Source: DAHVFK01 sp035310985
Lineage (GTDB): Bacteria > Pseudomonadota > Gammaproteobacteria > Burkholderiales > SG8-39
Assembly (NCBI GenBank): GCA_035310985.1
Contig: DATGDH010000058.1
Coordinates: 124,001-188,000 of the forward strand
Reading direction: 5' to 3'
Length of the DNA stretch: 64,000 nucleotides
The notes under the pieces are model-generated. The model had not been told where the DNA came from. It ran no database searches and worked only from the letters and a program-made list of their open reading frames with translations. The position numbers were made by a program, and so were the translations under genes. Each line of letters opens with the position of its first letter. The stretch's first letter is position 1. This document shows positions 1-7,787 of this stretch, piece by piece.

Positions 1-204
1 ATCCATGCCGCTCGCGCCGGGCGCGACGCCGCGGAAGATGTTGCCCCCGCCGATCACGACACCGATCTCGACGCCCATGCGCCCGACCTGCGCGATTTCC
101 GCGACGATCTCGCCGATCGTCTCCCTGTTGATGCCGTAAGGATCGTCGCCCATCAGCGCCTCGCCCGAGAGCTTGAGCAGGATGCGCTTGTACTTGGGCG
201 TCAA
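1..204 (-). CDS. pyrH: Uridylate kinase (UMP kinase), N-terminal part
   Basis: This gene encodes UMP kinase, which phosphorylates UMP to UDP in pyrimidine nucleotide synthesis. Only the first 68 codons are in the window; the rest lies beyond base 1. The visible protein has the family's N-terminal signature: YKRILLKLSGEAL near the start and the glycine-rich GGGNIFRG loop around residues 55-62. The start is taken as TTG at 204 because a GGAG Shine-Dalgarno sits 6 bases upstream and the family's first conserved residues follow at once. It lies 28 bases after tsf on the same strand, completing the rpsB-tsf-pyrH order common in proteobacteria. The identity is clear; the TTG start is likely but not certain. 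Confidence 0.93.
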   Translation of the reverse strand, partial: MTPKYKRILLKLSGEALMGDDPYGINRETIGEIVAEIAQVGRMGVEIGVVIGGGNIFRGVAPGASGMD

Positions 205-232
205 GGTGGTCTCCGGTGGTTCGAGTTTTTAC

Positions 233-1111
233 TCAGCGTGAGAGGCCGGCCTGGGCCATGACCTCCGCGGCAAAATCGCTCGACTTGCGCTCGATTCCCT
301 CCCCGACCACGAGGAACCGGTAGCCGAGAACCCTCGCCTTCCTGCTCGCGAGCATCCTCTCGATCGTCTGCTTGTCGTCCTTCACGAACGGCTGACCAAG
401 CAGAGATATTTCGCCCAGAAACTTGTTCACGCCGCCTTCGACCATCTTGGCGACGATCTCGGCCGGCTTGCCGGATTCCTTCGCCCGCGCGGTCAGGATG
501 TCGCGCTCACGCGCCGCCACGTCGGCCGGCACATCGGCTTTTGACATGTACTGGGGCTTCGCGAAGGCGATATGCATCGCCAGGTCCTTGCCAACCTCCT
601 GCGGCCCGTCGTATTCGACCAGCACGCCGATCTTCGCGCCGTGCAGGTAGAGGGCCAGTTGCGCCGCCGTCGCGACGCGCGCGAAGCGACGGATGGCGAT
701 GTTCTCGCCGATCTTCTGCACCAGCTTCTGCCGCTTGTCTTCTACCGTGCTTCCCTGGAAGGCAAGACCGCTAAGTTCCGCCACATCCTTCGGCGATGAC
801 CTCGCAATCAGCTCCGCAAGCGCGCCCGCAAAGGCCAGGAAGTCCTCGTTCTTGGCGACGAAATCGGTCTCGCAATTGATCTCCACCAGCGCACCGAGCT
901 TCGCATCCGGGGACAGGTACGCGCCGACCACGCCTTCGGCGGCGACGCGCCCCGCGGCCTTGCTCGCCTTCGCCCCGCTCTTGATGCGCAGCAGCTCCTC
1001 TGCCTTGCGCAGATCGCCGCCCGCCTCGGCGAGAGCCTTCTTACACTCCATCATTCCGAGGCCGGTCATCTCGCGCAGTTCCTTTACCAAGCTCGCGCTT
1101 ATTTCGGTCAT
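233..1111 (-). CDS. tsf: Elongation factor Ts
   Basis: EF-Ts is the nucleotide exchange factor that regenerates EF-Tu-GTP during translation. The 292-residue length matches the family. The N-terminal UBA-like region carries the signature TGLGMMECKKAL (about residues 16-27), followed by the core with the motif CETDFVAKN (about 80-88) that contacts EF-Tu. The ATG at 1111 is preceded by GGAG nine bases upstream. It is the second gene of rpsB-tsf-pyrH. A hairpin with a T-tract lies between rpsB and tsf, so tsf is probably expressed by read-through from the rpsB promoter at reduced level. Confidence 0.97.
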   Translation of the reverse strand: MTEISASLVKELREMTGLGMMECKKALAEAGGDLRKAEELLRIKSGAKASKAAGRVAAEGVVGAYLSPDAKLGALVEINCETDFVAKNEDFLAFAGALAELIARSSPKDVAELSGLAFQGSTVEDKRQKLVQKIGENIAIRRFARVATAAQLALYLHGAKIGVLVEYDGPQEVGKDLAMHIAFAKPQYMSKADVPADVAARERDILTARAKESGKPAEIVAKMVEGGVNKFLGEISLLGQPFVKDDKQTIERMLASRKARVLGYRFLVVGEGIERKSSDFAAEVMAQAGLSR

Positions 1112-1133
1112 TGCCTGCTGCTCCTTGCTGCAA

Positions 1134-1163
1134 GTTCAAAAAAAGGGGCGCGCGGCCCCTTTT
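1134..1163 (-). terminator. Intrinsic terminator or attenuator between rpsB and tsf
   Basis: A perfect 9-bp inverted repeat, AAAAGGGGC / GCCCCTTTT (1141-1149 and 1155-1163), encloses a 5-base loop. Read on the minus strand it is followed by a run of T's (complement of the A run at 1138-1144). It lies just downstream of the rpsB stop and upstream of tsf. A partial terminator between these two genes is known in other proteobacteria and would give more S2 than EF-Ts. The structure is seen directly; its efficiency is not known. Confidence 0.8.
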
Positions 1164-1192
1164 CCCCGATTCGATGCGCAGGGTATGCGCGT

Positions 1193-1945
1193 TCAGGCCG
1201 CGCCTTCCTGCTCGTCCTCGACCTCGACAAATTCGTCCCGGGTCGCGGCCACGACCTCCTCGACGGACTGGGTGCGACCCTCTAGCACGGCGTCCGCGAT
1301 TCCGCGCGCGTACAGGCGGATCGCCCCGCTCGAGTCGTCGTTGCCGGGTATGACGTGCGAGATTCCGTCGGGCGAGTGGTTCGTGTCGACCACGCCCACC
1401 ACCGGGATGCCGAGCTTCACGGCCTCCGCGACCGCGCCCTTCTGATAGCCGACGTCGATGATAAACAGCGCGTCGGGCAGACTCGCGAGCTCCTTGATGC
1501 CGCCGAGCGAGCGATTCAGCTTGTCCAGCTCGCGCTGCAGGCCGAGCGCCTCTTTCTTCGACATGCGCTCGAAGGTGCCATCCTGCGACATCTGCTCCAT
1601 TTCCTTGAGCCGCTTGATGGACTGCTTGACGGTCTTGAAGTTGGTCAGCATCCCGCCGAGCCAGCGGTGATCGACGAAAGGCATAGCGCAGCGTTGCGCT
1701 TCCTCGCGCATGATCTCCCTCGCCTGACGCTTGGTGCCGACGAACAGCAAGTTGCCCTTGTTCGCGGCGAGCTGGCGAACGTACTTCACGGCGTCCTGAT
1801 ACATCGCCAGCGTCTTTTCGAGGTTGATGATATGAATCTTGTTGCGGTGTCCGAAGATGAACGGCGCCATCTTCGGATTCCAGTAGCGGGTTTGATGCCC
1901 GAAATGGACACCCGCCTCCAGCATTTGACGCATCGTTACCGACAC
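1193..1945 (-). CDS. rpsB: 30S ribosomal protein S2
   Basis: S2 is a small-subunit ribosomal protein needed for S1 binding and initiation. The protein shows the S2 hallmarks GVHFGHQTRYWNPKM near the N-terminus and RWLGGMLTNFKT near residue 100. I chose GTG at 1945, giving 250 residues starting MSVTMRQML, over a GTG at 1954. The strong Shine-Dalgarno TAAGGAG (rc of 1954-1960) overlaps the upstream GTG but lies 8 bases before the chosen one, and betaproteobacterial S2 proteins usually start MSVTMRQML. It heads rpsB-tsf-pyrH and diverges from map. A long GC-rich leader with a hairpin precedes it, so S2 autoregulation is possible. Confidence 0.95.
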   Translation of the reverse strand: MSVTMRQMLEAGVHFGHQTRYWNPKMAPFIFGHRNKIHIINLEKTLAMYQDAVKYVRQLAANKGNLLFVGTKRQAREIMREEAQRCAMPFVDHRWLGGMLTNFKTVKQSIKRLKEMEQMSQDGTFERMSKKEALGLQRELDKLNRSLGGIKELASLPDALFIIDVGYQKGAVAEAVKLGIPVVGVVDTNHSPDGISHVIPGNDDSSGAIRLYARGIADAVLEGRTQSVEEVVAATRDEFVEVEDEQEGAA

Positions 1946-1954
1946 AATAGCCAC

Positions 1955-2150
1955 TCCTTAGGGTTGATAGCTGCCGCCGGGCCGAGCCGACGACTCGGCG
2001 TGGCGTAGAGTGCCGGGCAGACCGCCCGCCTCTCCAACGCCGACGCCAAGCACCCTAATCCGCCCGGCGGGAAATTTGGCCTGCAAGCACGTCATGCTCT
2101 TGCTTCCAAGCCAGCCTAAAATACTAGCATAATCAGGCATGAGGCCTCAA
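1955..2150 (-). promoter_or_regulatory. rpsB promoter and long structured leader
   Basis: On the minus strand a candidate sigma-70 promoter reads TTGAGG (complement of 2145-2150), 18 bp, TAGTAT (complement of 2121-2126). This gives an rpsB leader of roughly 150-170 bases. The leader contains the inverted repeat GCCGAG/CTCGGC (1981-1986 and 1994-1999) with a 7-base loop. Structured S2-binding leaders are known in other bacteria; that this one works the same way is inference. On the plus strand, TTGCTT (2100-2105), 16 bp, TACTAG (2122-2127) could serve map. Confidence 0.4.
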
Positions 2151-2159
2151 CCAGGATTC

Positions 2160-2960
2160 ATGGCAGTCACCATCAAGACACCTGAGGAAATCGCGAGCAT
2201 GCGCATTGCGGGCAGGCTGGCCGCCGAGGTCCTCGATTTCATCGCGCCGCACGTGCGTGCAGGGGCGACCACGGGCGAACTCGACCGGCTGTGCCACGAC
2301 TACATCGTGAACGTGCAGGACTCGATTCCCGCGCCGCTCAATTACGCGCCTCCAGGCTACAAGCCTTATCCGAAGTCGATCTGCACGTCCGTCAATCACC
2401 AGGTATGTCACGGGATTCCAGGTGACCGTGTGCTGAAGAACGGGGACATCCTGAACATCGACGTCACGGTGATCAAGAACGGCTTTCACGGCGATTCCAG
2501 CCGCATGTTCGCCGTGGGCGAGCCGAGCGTGCAGGCGCGCAGGCTGATGCAGATCACCTACGAATGCATGTGGAGGGGCATCACACAGGTGCGCCCGGGA
2601 GCGCGGCTGGGGGATATGGGCGCTGCGATCCAGGCGCATGCCGAGCGCCACGGCTATTCGGTCGTGAGGGAATTCTGCGGGCACGGCATCGGGCGAAAAT
2701 TTCATGAGGAACCTCAGGTGCTGCACTACGGCAGGCCGGGCACGGGGCTGGTGCTGGAGCCTGGCATGACCTTCACGGTCGAGCCGATGATAAACGCCGG
2801 AAAGGCCGCAATCCGCGAGCTGGCCGACGGCTGGACGATCGTCACCAAGGATCACAGCCTGTCGGCCCAGTGGGAGCACACGGTTCTCGTCACGCAAGAG
2901 GGCTACGAGGTCCTGACCGTGTCGGCCAACACTCCGGCTGCGCCGAACTTCGTGCAGTAG
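2160..2960 (+). CDS. map: Methionine aminopeptidase, type I
   Basis: Map removes the initiator methionine from nascent proteins after deformylation. It is a metalloenzyme of the pita-bread fold. The metal ligands are visible in order: D in NIDVTV, D in FHGDSS, H in CGHGIG, E in TVEPM and E in QWEHTV. The start is taken at ATG 2160 (MAVTIKTPEEI), which aligns with the family N-terminus and has AGGA just upstream. An in-frame ATG at 2139 would add seven unsupported residues. The product is 266 residues, the usual size. Three bases separate its stop from glnD, so the two are probably co-transcribed, a common betaproteobacterial arrangement. Confidence 0.96.
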   Translation: MAVTIKTPEEIASMRIAGRLAAEVLDFIAPHVRAGATTGELDRLCHDYIVNVQDSIPAPLNYAPPGYKPYPKSICTSVNHQVCHGIPGDRVLKNGDILNIDVTVIKNGFHGDSSRMFAVGEPSVQARRLMQITYECMWRGITQVRPGARLGDMGAAIQAHAERHGYSVVREFCGHGIGRKFHEEPQVLHYGRPGTGLVLEPGMTFTVEPMINAGKAAIRELADGWTIVTKDHSLSAQWEHTVLVTQEGYEVLTVSANTPAAPNFVQ

Positions 2961-2963
2961 CCG

Positions 2964-5540
2964 ATGAACGCCGCTCTGCCCGCTGCCGGCGCGACGAGCG
3001 GTCCGATGCGCGAGGCGCTCCAGTCGGCGCGCAACGGCCTGCGCGAAGCCTACGCGCGGCATCCCGATCCGCACGCTCTTTTGCGCGGCCATGCGCGCGT
3101 CGTCGACGGGTTCATCAGGTCGATCTGGCGCGCGCTGCGTCCCTCGCGCGGCGCTGCGCTCGTGGCGACAGGCGGCTACGGACGCGGCGAGCTGTATCCC
3201 TACTCCGATATCGATATCCTGGTATTGCTGCCCGCGGAGCCGGCTCAGGACGAGCGTGCGCGGCTCGAGCGCCTCATCGGGGAGCTGTGGGACGTCGGGC
3301 TGGACGTCGGCCACGGCGTGCGCACGGTGGAAGATTGCGTGACGGCGGTTCGCGCCGACATCACGATCCGTACCACCCTGCTGGAGGCCCGTTTCCTCGC
3401 CGGAAGCAGGGCGCTCTTCAAGCGCCTGGAGGCCGCTCTCGCGCAGGACATGGACCCGGCCGCTTTCTACAAGGCGAAGAAGCTCGAGCAAGAGCAGCGC
3501 TATGCGAAGCACCAGGACACGCCCTACGCGCTGGAGCCCAATCTGAAGGAGGCGCCCGGCGGACTGCGCGACCTACAGGGCATCCAGTGGATCGCGCGCG
3601 CCTGCGGAATCGGCAGACGTTGGCGCGACCTCGAGGATTCCGGCCTGATCGAGCACGGCGAGGCGCTGCAGCTGGCGCGACACGAACGACTGCTGCAGGA
3701 CCTGCGCATCCGGCTGCACTATCTGGCGGGCCGGCGCGAGGACCGCATCGTCTTCGACCTGCAGACCGCTCTTGCCGAGCAGCTCGGCTATGGCGACACG
3801 CCTCACCGCCGTCCGAGCGAGGCGATGATGCAGCGTTATTACCGCACCGCCAAGGCGATCACGCAGCTGAACACGACGCTCCTGCAAAACCTCGGCGCGC
3901 GCGTGTTTCCCAAACCCGACGTTCCCCCGTACGCGCTGAACGAGCGCTTCGTCGTGCGCGGCGAGCTGCTGGAAGCGAAGGACGAAGGCGTTTTCGAGCG
4001 CGAGCCGCGCGCGGTGCTCGAGTGCTTCCTGCTCATGCAGCAGCATCCGGAGCTGCAGGGCGTCACCGCGCAGACGCTGCGCGCACTGTGGCGCGGCCGC
4101 CGCCTCGTCGACGCGCGCTTCAGGCGCGATCCCGTCGCACGCCTGATGTTCGTGCAGCTCCTGCAGCAACCGCGTGGAATCGTGCACGAGTTCCGGCGCA
4201 TGAATCAGTACGGCATTCTCGGACGCTACCTTCCCGAGTTCGGCCGCATCGTCGGGCAGATGCAGCACGACCTGTTCCACGTCTACACCGTCGACCAGCA
4301 CATCCTCATGGTGCTGCGCAACCTGCGGCGCTTCACGATGCCGGAGTTCGCGCACGAGTTTCCTCTCTGCACTCAGCTGATGAGCGGCTTCGAGCGACGC
4401 TGGCTGCTTTACGTCGCCGCGCTGTACCACGACATTGCCAAGGGACGCGGGGGCGACCACTCCGAACTCGGCAAGAAGGACGTGCGCGCGTTTTGCCAGC
4501 GCCATGCGCTTGCGCCGGAAGACGCTCGGCTGGCGGAGTTCCTCGTCGAGCACCATCTCGCCATGTCGAGCGTCGCCCAGAAGCAGGACGTGCACGACCC
4601 GGCGGTCGTGCACGCCTTCGCGCAGAAGGTTGCCAGCGAACGAAACCTGGTGGCGCTGTACCTGCTGACGGTGGCCGATATCCGGGGCACGAGTCCCAAG
4701 GTGTGGAACGCCTGGAAGGCAAAGCTGTTGGAGGACCTGTTCCGCGCGACGCGGCGGGTGCTGACCGGCGAGACCCTGCAGCTGGATGCCGCGCTCGCGG
4801 AAAAGCAGGCCGAGGCGGTGCGTCTGCTAAGGTTGTACGCGCTGTCCGACAGCGTCAAGGACAGGCTTTGGGCGCAGCTCGACACGATGTATTTCCTGCG
4901 CCACGATCCGCAGGAGATCGCCTGGCAGACGCGCAATCTGCATTTCCGCGTCGACAGCCCGAAGCCTGTAGTGCGCGCGCGCCTGGCGCCGTTCGGCGAA
5001 GGTCTGCAGGTGATGATTTACACCCCCGACCGCGAGGCGCTTTTCGCCCGCATATGCGGCTATTTCGACCGCAGCAATTTCGATATCGTCGAGGCCAAGA
5101 TCCACACCACGAAGCACGGCTATGCCCTGGACAGCTTCTCCGTGATGGGCGACGGCCAGGGCATTCACTATCGCGACATGATGAGCCGGATCGAAAAGGA
5201 GCTCGCCGAGGAGCTCGAATCCGAGGCACCGCTCAGGCCGCCGCACAGCGGCCGCGTCTCGCGCCGTGTACGGCATTTCCCGATCTCGCCGACGGTCGAT
5301 ATCCGTCCCGACGAGCGCGGCACCTATCACGTGCTCTCGATCGTGGCGAGCGACCGGCCGGGCCTGCTGTACCGCGTTGCGCGCACGCTCGGCACCTACC
5401 GGATCAACCTGCACAGCGCCAAGATCAACACGCTCGGCGATCGCGCGGAAGACGTGTTCCTGGTTTCCGGCCAGGCCCTAGCCGACGCCAAGACGGTGCT
5501 GCGTCTGGAGCAGAACCTGCTGCAGGACCTTCAGCTCTAG
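2964..5540 (+). CDS. glnD: Bifunctional PII uridylyltransferase / uridylyl-removing enzyme
   Basis: GlnD senses glutamine and adds UMP to or removes it from PII proteins, so it sits at the top of nitrogen regulation. The 858-residue chain has the expected order. The nucleotidyltransferase active site GGYGRGELYPYSDIDIL lies near residue 70, with its DxD pair. The HD hydrolase domain near residue 490 carries YHDIAKGRGGDHSELG. Two ACT domains follow near residues 680-760 and 790-858, the first with VMIYTPDRE and the second with VASDRPGLLYRV. The ATG is three bases after the map stop with no clear Shine-Dalgarno, so translation may be coupled. No PII gene is in the window. Confidence 0.97.
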   Translation: MNAALPAAGATSGPMREALQSARNGLREAYARHPDPHALLRGHARVVDGFIRSIWRALRPSRGAALVATGGYGRGELYPYSDIDILVLLPAEPAQDERARLERLIGELWDVGLDVGHGVRTVEDCVTAVRADITIRTTLLEARFLAGSRALFKRLEAALAQDMDPAAFYKAKKLEQEQRYAKHQDTPYALEPNLKEAPGGLRDLQGIQWIARACGIGRRWRDLEDSGLIEHGEALQLARHERLLQDLRIRLHYLAGRREDRIVFDLQTALAEQLGYGDTPHRRPSEAMMQRYYRTAKAITQLNTTLLQNLGARVFPKPDVPPYALNERFVVRGELLEAKDEGVFEREPRAVLECFLLMQQHPELQGVTAQTLRALWRGRRLVDARFRRDPVARLMFVQLLQQPRGIVHEFRRMNQYGILGRYLPEFGRIVGQMQHDLFHVYTVDQHILMVLRNLRRFTMPEFAHEFPLCTQLMSGFERRWLLYVAALYHDIAKGRGGDHSELGKKDVRAFCQRHALAPEDARLAEFLVEHHLAMSSVAQKQDVHDPAVVHAFAQKVASERNLVALYLLTVADIRGTSPKVWNAWKAKLLEDLFRATRRVLTGETLQLDAALAEKQAEAVRLLRLYALSDSVKDRLWAQLDTMYFLRHDPQEIAWQTRNLHFRVDSPKPVVRARLAPFGEGLQVMIYTPDREALFARICGYFDRSNFDIVEAKIHTTKHGYALDSFSVMGDGQGIHYRDMMSRIEKELAEELESEAPLRPPHSGRVSRRVRHFPISPTVDIRPDERGTYHVLSIVASDRPGLLYRVARTLGTYRINLHSAKINTLGDRAEDVFLVSGQALADAKTVLRLEQNLLQDLQL

Positions 5541-5547
5541 CCGGTGC

Positions 5548-6081
5548 TCATTCCTCGGGCGGCAGGCCGCCCTCGGGGAACAGCGCGTCGACAAATCCGA
5601 ATTTTGTGAAATCCCGAATGCGCATCGGGTAGAGAATCCCGTCGAGGTGGTCGCACTCGTGCTGCACCACCCGGGCGTGGAAACCCTGCACCACACGCTC
5701 GAAGGCGCGCCCCTGCTCGTCGTAGCCCGAGTAGCGCAGGTAGCGGACGCGCGGCACGAGCCCGCGCATTCCAGGCACGGAGAGGCATCCTTCCCAGCCC
5801 TCCTCCATCTCGTCCGACAGCGGCGTGATCACGGGGTTGATCAGGACCGTATCCGGCACTTCCTCTACGCCCGGATAACGCGGGTTGCCGCGCACGCCGA
5901 AGATCACCGCCCGCAGCCCGACGCCGATTTGCGGCGCCGCGAGTCCGGCGCCGCTCAGATGCGCCATGGTGTCGCGCATATCGGCGAGCAGCTCCGCGAG
6001 CTGCGGCGTGCCGAAGCGCTCCACCGGCCGCGCAACCGACAGCAGGCGCGGATCGCCCATCCTGAGCACCGGACGGATCAT
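5548..6081 (-). CDS. def: Peptide deformylase
   Basis: Deformylase removes the formyl group from N-terminal formylmethionine. All three family motifs are present in this 177-residue protein: GLAAPQIG (about 45-52), EGCLSVPG (about 94-101) with the metal-binding Cys, and HECDH (about 138-142) with the two metal His and the catalytic Glu. The start overlaps the stop of the upstream phosphorylase gene as ATGA, so translation is probably coupled. It ends 7 bases from the convergent glnD stop. Many genomes pair def with fmt; here it closes a purine salvage operon, so it may be a second deformylase of the organism. Confidence 0.94.
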   Translation of the reverse strand: MIRPVLRMGDPRLLSVARPVERFGTPQLAELLADMRDTMAHLSGAGLAAPQIGVGLRAVIFGVRGNPRYPGVEEVPDTVLINPVITPLSDEMEEGWEGCLSVPGMRGLVPRVRYLRYSGYDEQGRAFERVVQGFHARVVQHECDHLDGILYPMRIRDFTKFGFVDALFPEGGLPPEE

Positions 6082-6815
6082 GTCTCGACCAGCGTTTCGA
6101 CGATCTTGCGCACGCGGCCCATCGCCTCCTCCAGCACGGCGTCGATGCGCTCGAGCGAAACGCCGCGCGCGCTCTCGCCGCGCCCGGCCGCGTAGTTGGC
6201 GACGACCGCGATCGCCGCATAGGCCAGGCCGAGCTCGCGCGCCAGCACGGCCTCCGGCATGCCGGTCATGCCGACCATGTCGGCGCCGTCGCGCTCCATG
6301 CGGTTGATCTCGGCGGCGGTCTCCAGGCGCGGACCCTGCGTGGCGCCATATACGCCCCCGTCGACGACCGGCTCGCCGCAGGCCTGCGCGGCGCGACGGA
6401 TACGCTCGCGCGTCGCTGCCGTGTACGGTTCGGTGAAATCGATGTGCGTGACGGGCGCGTCCGCCCCCTCGAAGTAGGTGCCGCCGCGTCCCCAGGTGTA
6501 GTCGATGATCTGGTCGGGAAGCACGAGCGTTCCCGGGCCGAGATCCGCGCGGATGCCCCCCACCGAGGCGACCGACACCACCTCACGCACGCCGTGCTCT
6601 TTCAGCGCCCAGAGGTTGGCGCGATAGTTCACCTCGTGCGGCGCGAAGTTGTGCCCATAGCCGTGGCGCGCGAGAAAAACGACCTCCCGGCCGCGCAGGC
6701 TGCCCATAGTCAGCGGGCCGGAGGGTTCGCCGTAGGGCGTGCGCGCCACCTTGCGCGCGGACACCTCCAGGTTCGTCAGCCGCGACAGGCCGCTGCCGCC
6801 GATGATGCCGATCAC
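6078..6815 (-). CDS. mtnP: S-methyl-5'-thioinosine/purine nucleoside phosphorylase (MTAP/PNP family)
   Basis: This 245-residue enzyme belongs to the trimeric MTAP/PNP family that cleaves purine nucleosides with phosphate. Visible motifs are GIIGGSG at residues 3-9, the phosphate-binding FLARHGYGHNFAPH (47-60) and VGMTGMPEA (181-189). At the base-binding position where human MTAP has TDYD, this protein has ANYA (206-209). Asn for the first Asp is typical of enzymes preferring 6-oxopurines, so methylthioinosine, inosine or guanosine is more likely than methylthioadenosine. The start is GTG at 6815, overlapping the hpt stop as GTGA. The adjacent hypoxanthine phosphoribosyltransferase would recycle the hypoxanthine released. 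Family is sure; exact substrate is inferred. Confidence 0.85.
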   Translation of the reverse strand: MIGIIGGSGLSRLTNLEVSARKVARTPYGEPSGPLTMGSLRGREVVFLARHGYGHNFAPHEVNYRANLWALKEHGVREVVSVASVGGIRADLGPGTLVLPDQIIDYTWGRGGTYFEGADAPVTHIDFTEPYTAATRERIRRAAQACGEPVVDGGVYGATQGPRLETAAEINRMERDGADMVGMTGMPEAVLARELGLAYAAIAVVANYAAGRGESARGVSLERIDAVLEEAMGRVRKIVETLVET

Positions 6816-7363
6816 GGGTGCTCCTTCATTGCGCGTATTTCGGGCAGATTGCGCCAGTAGCCCCGGGCGTCCATCCCGCAGCCGAACACGAAGCGGTCGG
6901 CGATGTGCAGCCCGACGAAGTCCGCGCGTATCGGCTTGGGACGCCCGAGCGCCTTGTCGACCAGCACCGCGCACAGGAACGTCGCGGCGCCTTGCGCAAG
7001 CAGTCTTTCGCGGATGGCGTGCATCGTCTGCCCGCCGTCCAGGATATCGTCGAGCACCAGCACCGTGCGGCCGCGCACGCTGTCGGTGGGTGCGACGCGC
7101 CAGTCCAGGCGTCCGCCCGCGGTCGCCGCACCGTAGCGCGTCGCGTGGATGTACTCGAAATCCAGCGGAAAGCGCAGCAGCGGTAGCAGCTGTCCGGCGA
7201 ACACCACCGCCCCGCCCATGACCGCGAGAACCAGCGGATAGGCCGTGGCGAGCCGCTGCTCGATCTCGGCCGCCAGCCGGTGTAGCGCCGTCTGCACCTC
7301 TTCGGCGCCGGCGACCAGCTCCGAGTTCTCGAGGAAGTCCCAGGCCGCCGCGGCGTCGGGCAT
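6812..7363 (-). CDS. hpt: Hypoxanthine-guanine phosphoribosyltransferase
   Basis: This 183-residue PRTase converts hypoxanthine or guanine plus PRPP to IMP or GMP. The PRPP-binding signature VLVLDDILDGGQTM lies near residues 105-118, with the adjacent acidic pair DD. An early loop (VMGGAVVFAG, about 48-57) matches the pyrophosphate loop, and LVDKALGRPKPI (about 137-148) holds the lysine that contacts the purine. It begins two bases after the DsrE-like gene and overlaps the phosphorylase gene by four bases. This arrangement pairs hypoxanthine release with its recapture. The assignment as an HGPRT is firm; hypoxanthine versus guanine preference cannot be read from the sequence. Confidence 0.9.
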   Translation of the reverse strand: MPDAAAAWDFLENSELVAGAEEVQTALHRLAAEIEQRLATAYPLVLAVMGGAVVFAGQLLPLLRFPLDFEYIHATRYGAATAGGRLDWRVAPTDSVRGRTVLVLDDILDGGQTMHAIRERLLAQGAATFLCAVLVDKALGRPKPIRADFVGLHIADRFVFGCGMDARGYWRNLPEIRAMKEHP

Positions 7364-7365
7364 TC

Positions 7366-7734
7366 TCAGTATGTGAAGGTGACCACGTCGTCGTCCATCG
7401 CCTGCGAGATCACGTAGGCTCCGCCTACCGTCTCCTCGATCTCGGGAATCAGGTCCTCCCCCCAGAGCTCCAGCGTCGGGGTGCAGACCTTGAACTTCAC
7501 GCCCGCCTCGTGCGCGTCCTTGATGAAGTCGTAGACGCTCTTCGGCGAACCTTCCTTGACGTGCAGCTTCTCCGCCACACCCTTGACGGCGAGCTCGCCT
7601 GCGCGCCCGGTCAGTATCACTTCGACGTCGTATTCCATCGCCGCGGCGACGGTTGCCTGGAAGAACGGCGCGCCCAGCTCGGCCCCGTTCCTCGGGTCCG
7701 TATTCACCATGACGATCATCAGCTTGTCTGCCAT
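7366..7734 (-). CDS. DsrE/DsrF-like family protein
   Basis: This 122-residue protein has the alternating beta-alpha pattern of the DsrE/DsrF/DrsH fold (KLMIVMVNTDPRNG at the start, VEVILTGRAGELAV near residue 37). Family members include sulfur relay proteins with a reactive cysteine and non-catalytic relatives. One cysteine is present, Cys84 in FKVCTPTLELWG, close to where sulfur-carrying members have theirs, but there is no DsrC or TusBCD neighbour. It is the first gene of the four-gene hpt operon and has its own promoter with a palindrome. Function unknown; a redox or persulfide role is possible. Confidence 0.8.
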   Translation of the reverse strand: MADKLMIVMVNTDPRNGAELGAPFFQATVAAAMEYDVEVILTGRAGELAVKGVAEKLHVKEGSPKSVYDFIKDAHEAGVKFKVCTPTLELWGEDLIPEIEETVGGAYVISQAMDDDVVTFTY

Positions 7735-7749
7735 CTGCTCTCTCCCGCG

Positions 7750-7778
7750 CGTATATTAGTGAACGCTAAAATACGCAA
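7750..7778 (-). promoter_or_regulatory. Promoter with operator-like palindrome for the dsrE-hpt-mtnP-def operon
   Basis: On the minus strand TTGCGT (complement of 7773-7778) and TATACG (complement of 7750-7755) are separated by 17 bp. The spacer contains the imperfect palindrome TTAGTG-AA-CGCTAA (7756-7769), flanked by TAT/ATA (7752-7754 and 7771-7773). A dyad filling the -35/-10 spacer is a typical repressor site, for example of TetR- or ArsR-type regulators. No regulator gene is adjacent, so the protein is unknown. The stretch is AT-rich compared with its surroundings. Confidence 0.5.
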
Positions 7779-7787
7779 GTATAAAGC

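Noticed and set aside
2870..5632. 920-codon plus-strand frame overlapping glnD
   Set aside because: It is in another frame of the same strand as glnD and gives an Arg/Ala-rich product; glnD shows all expected domains.
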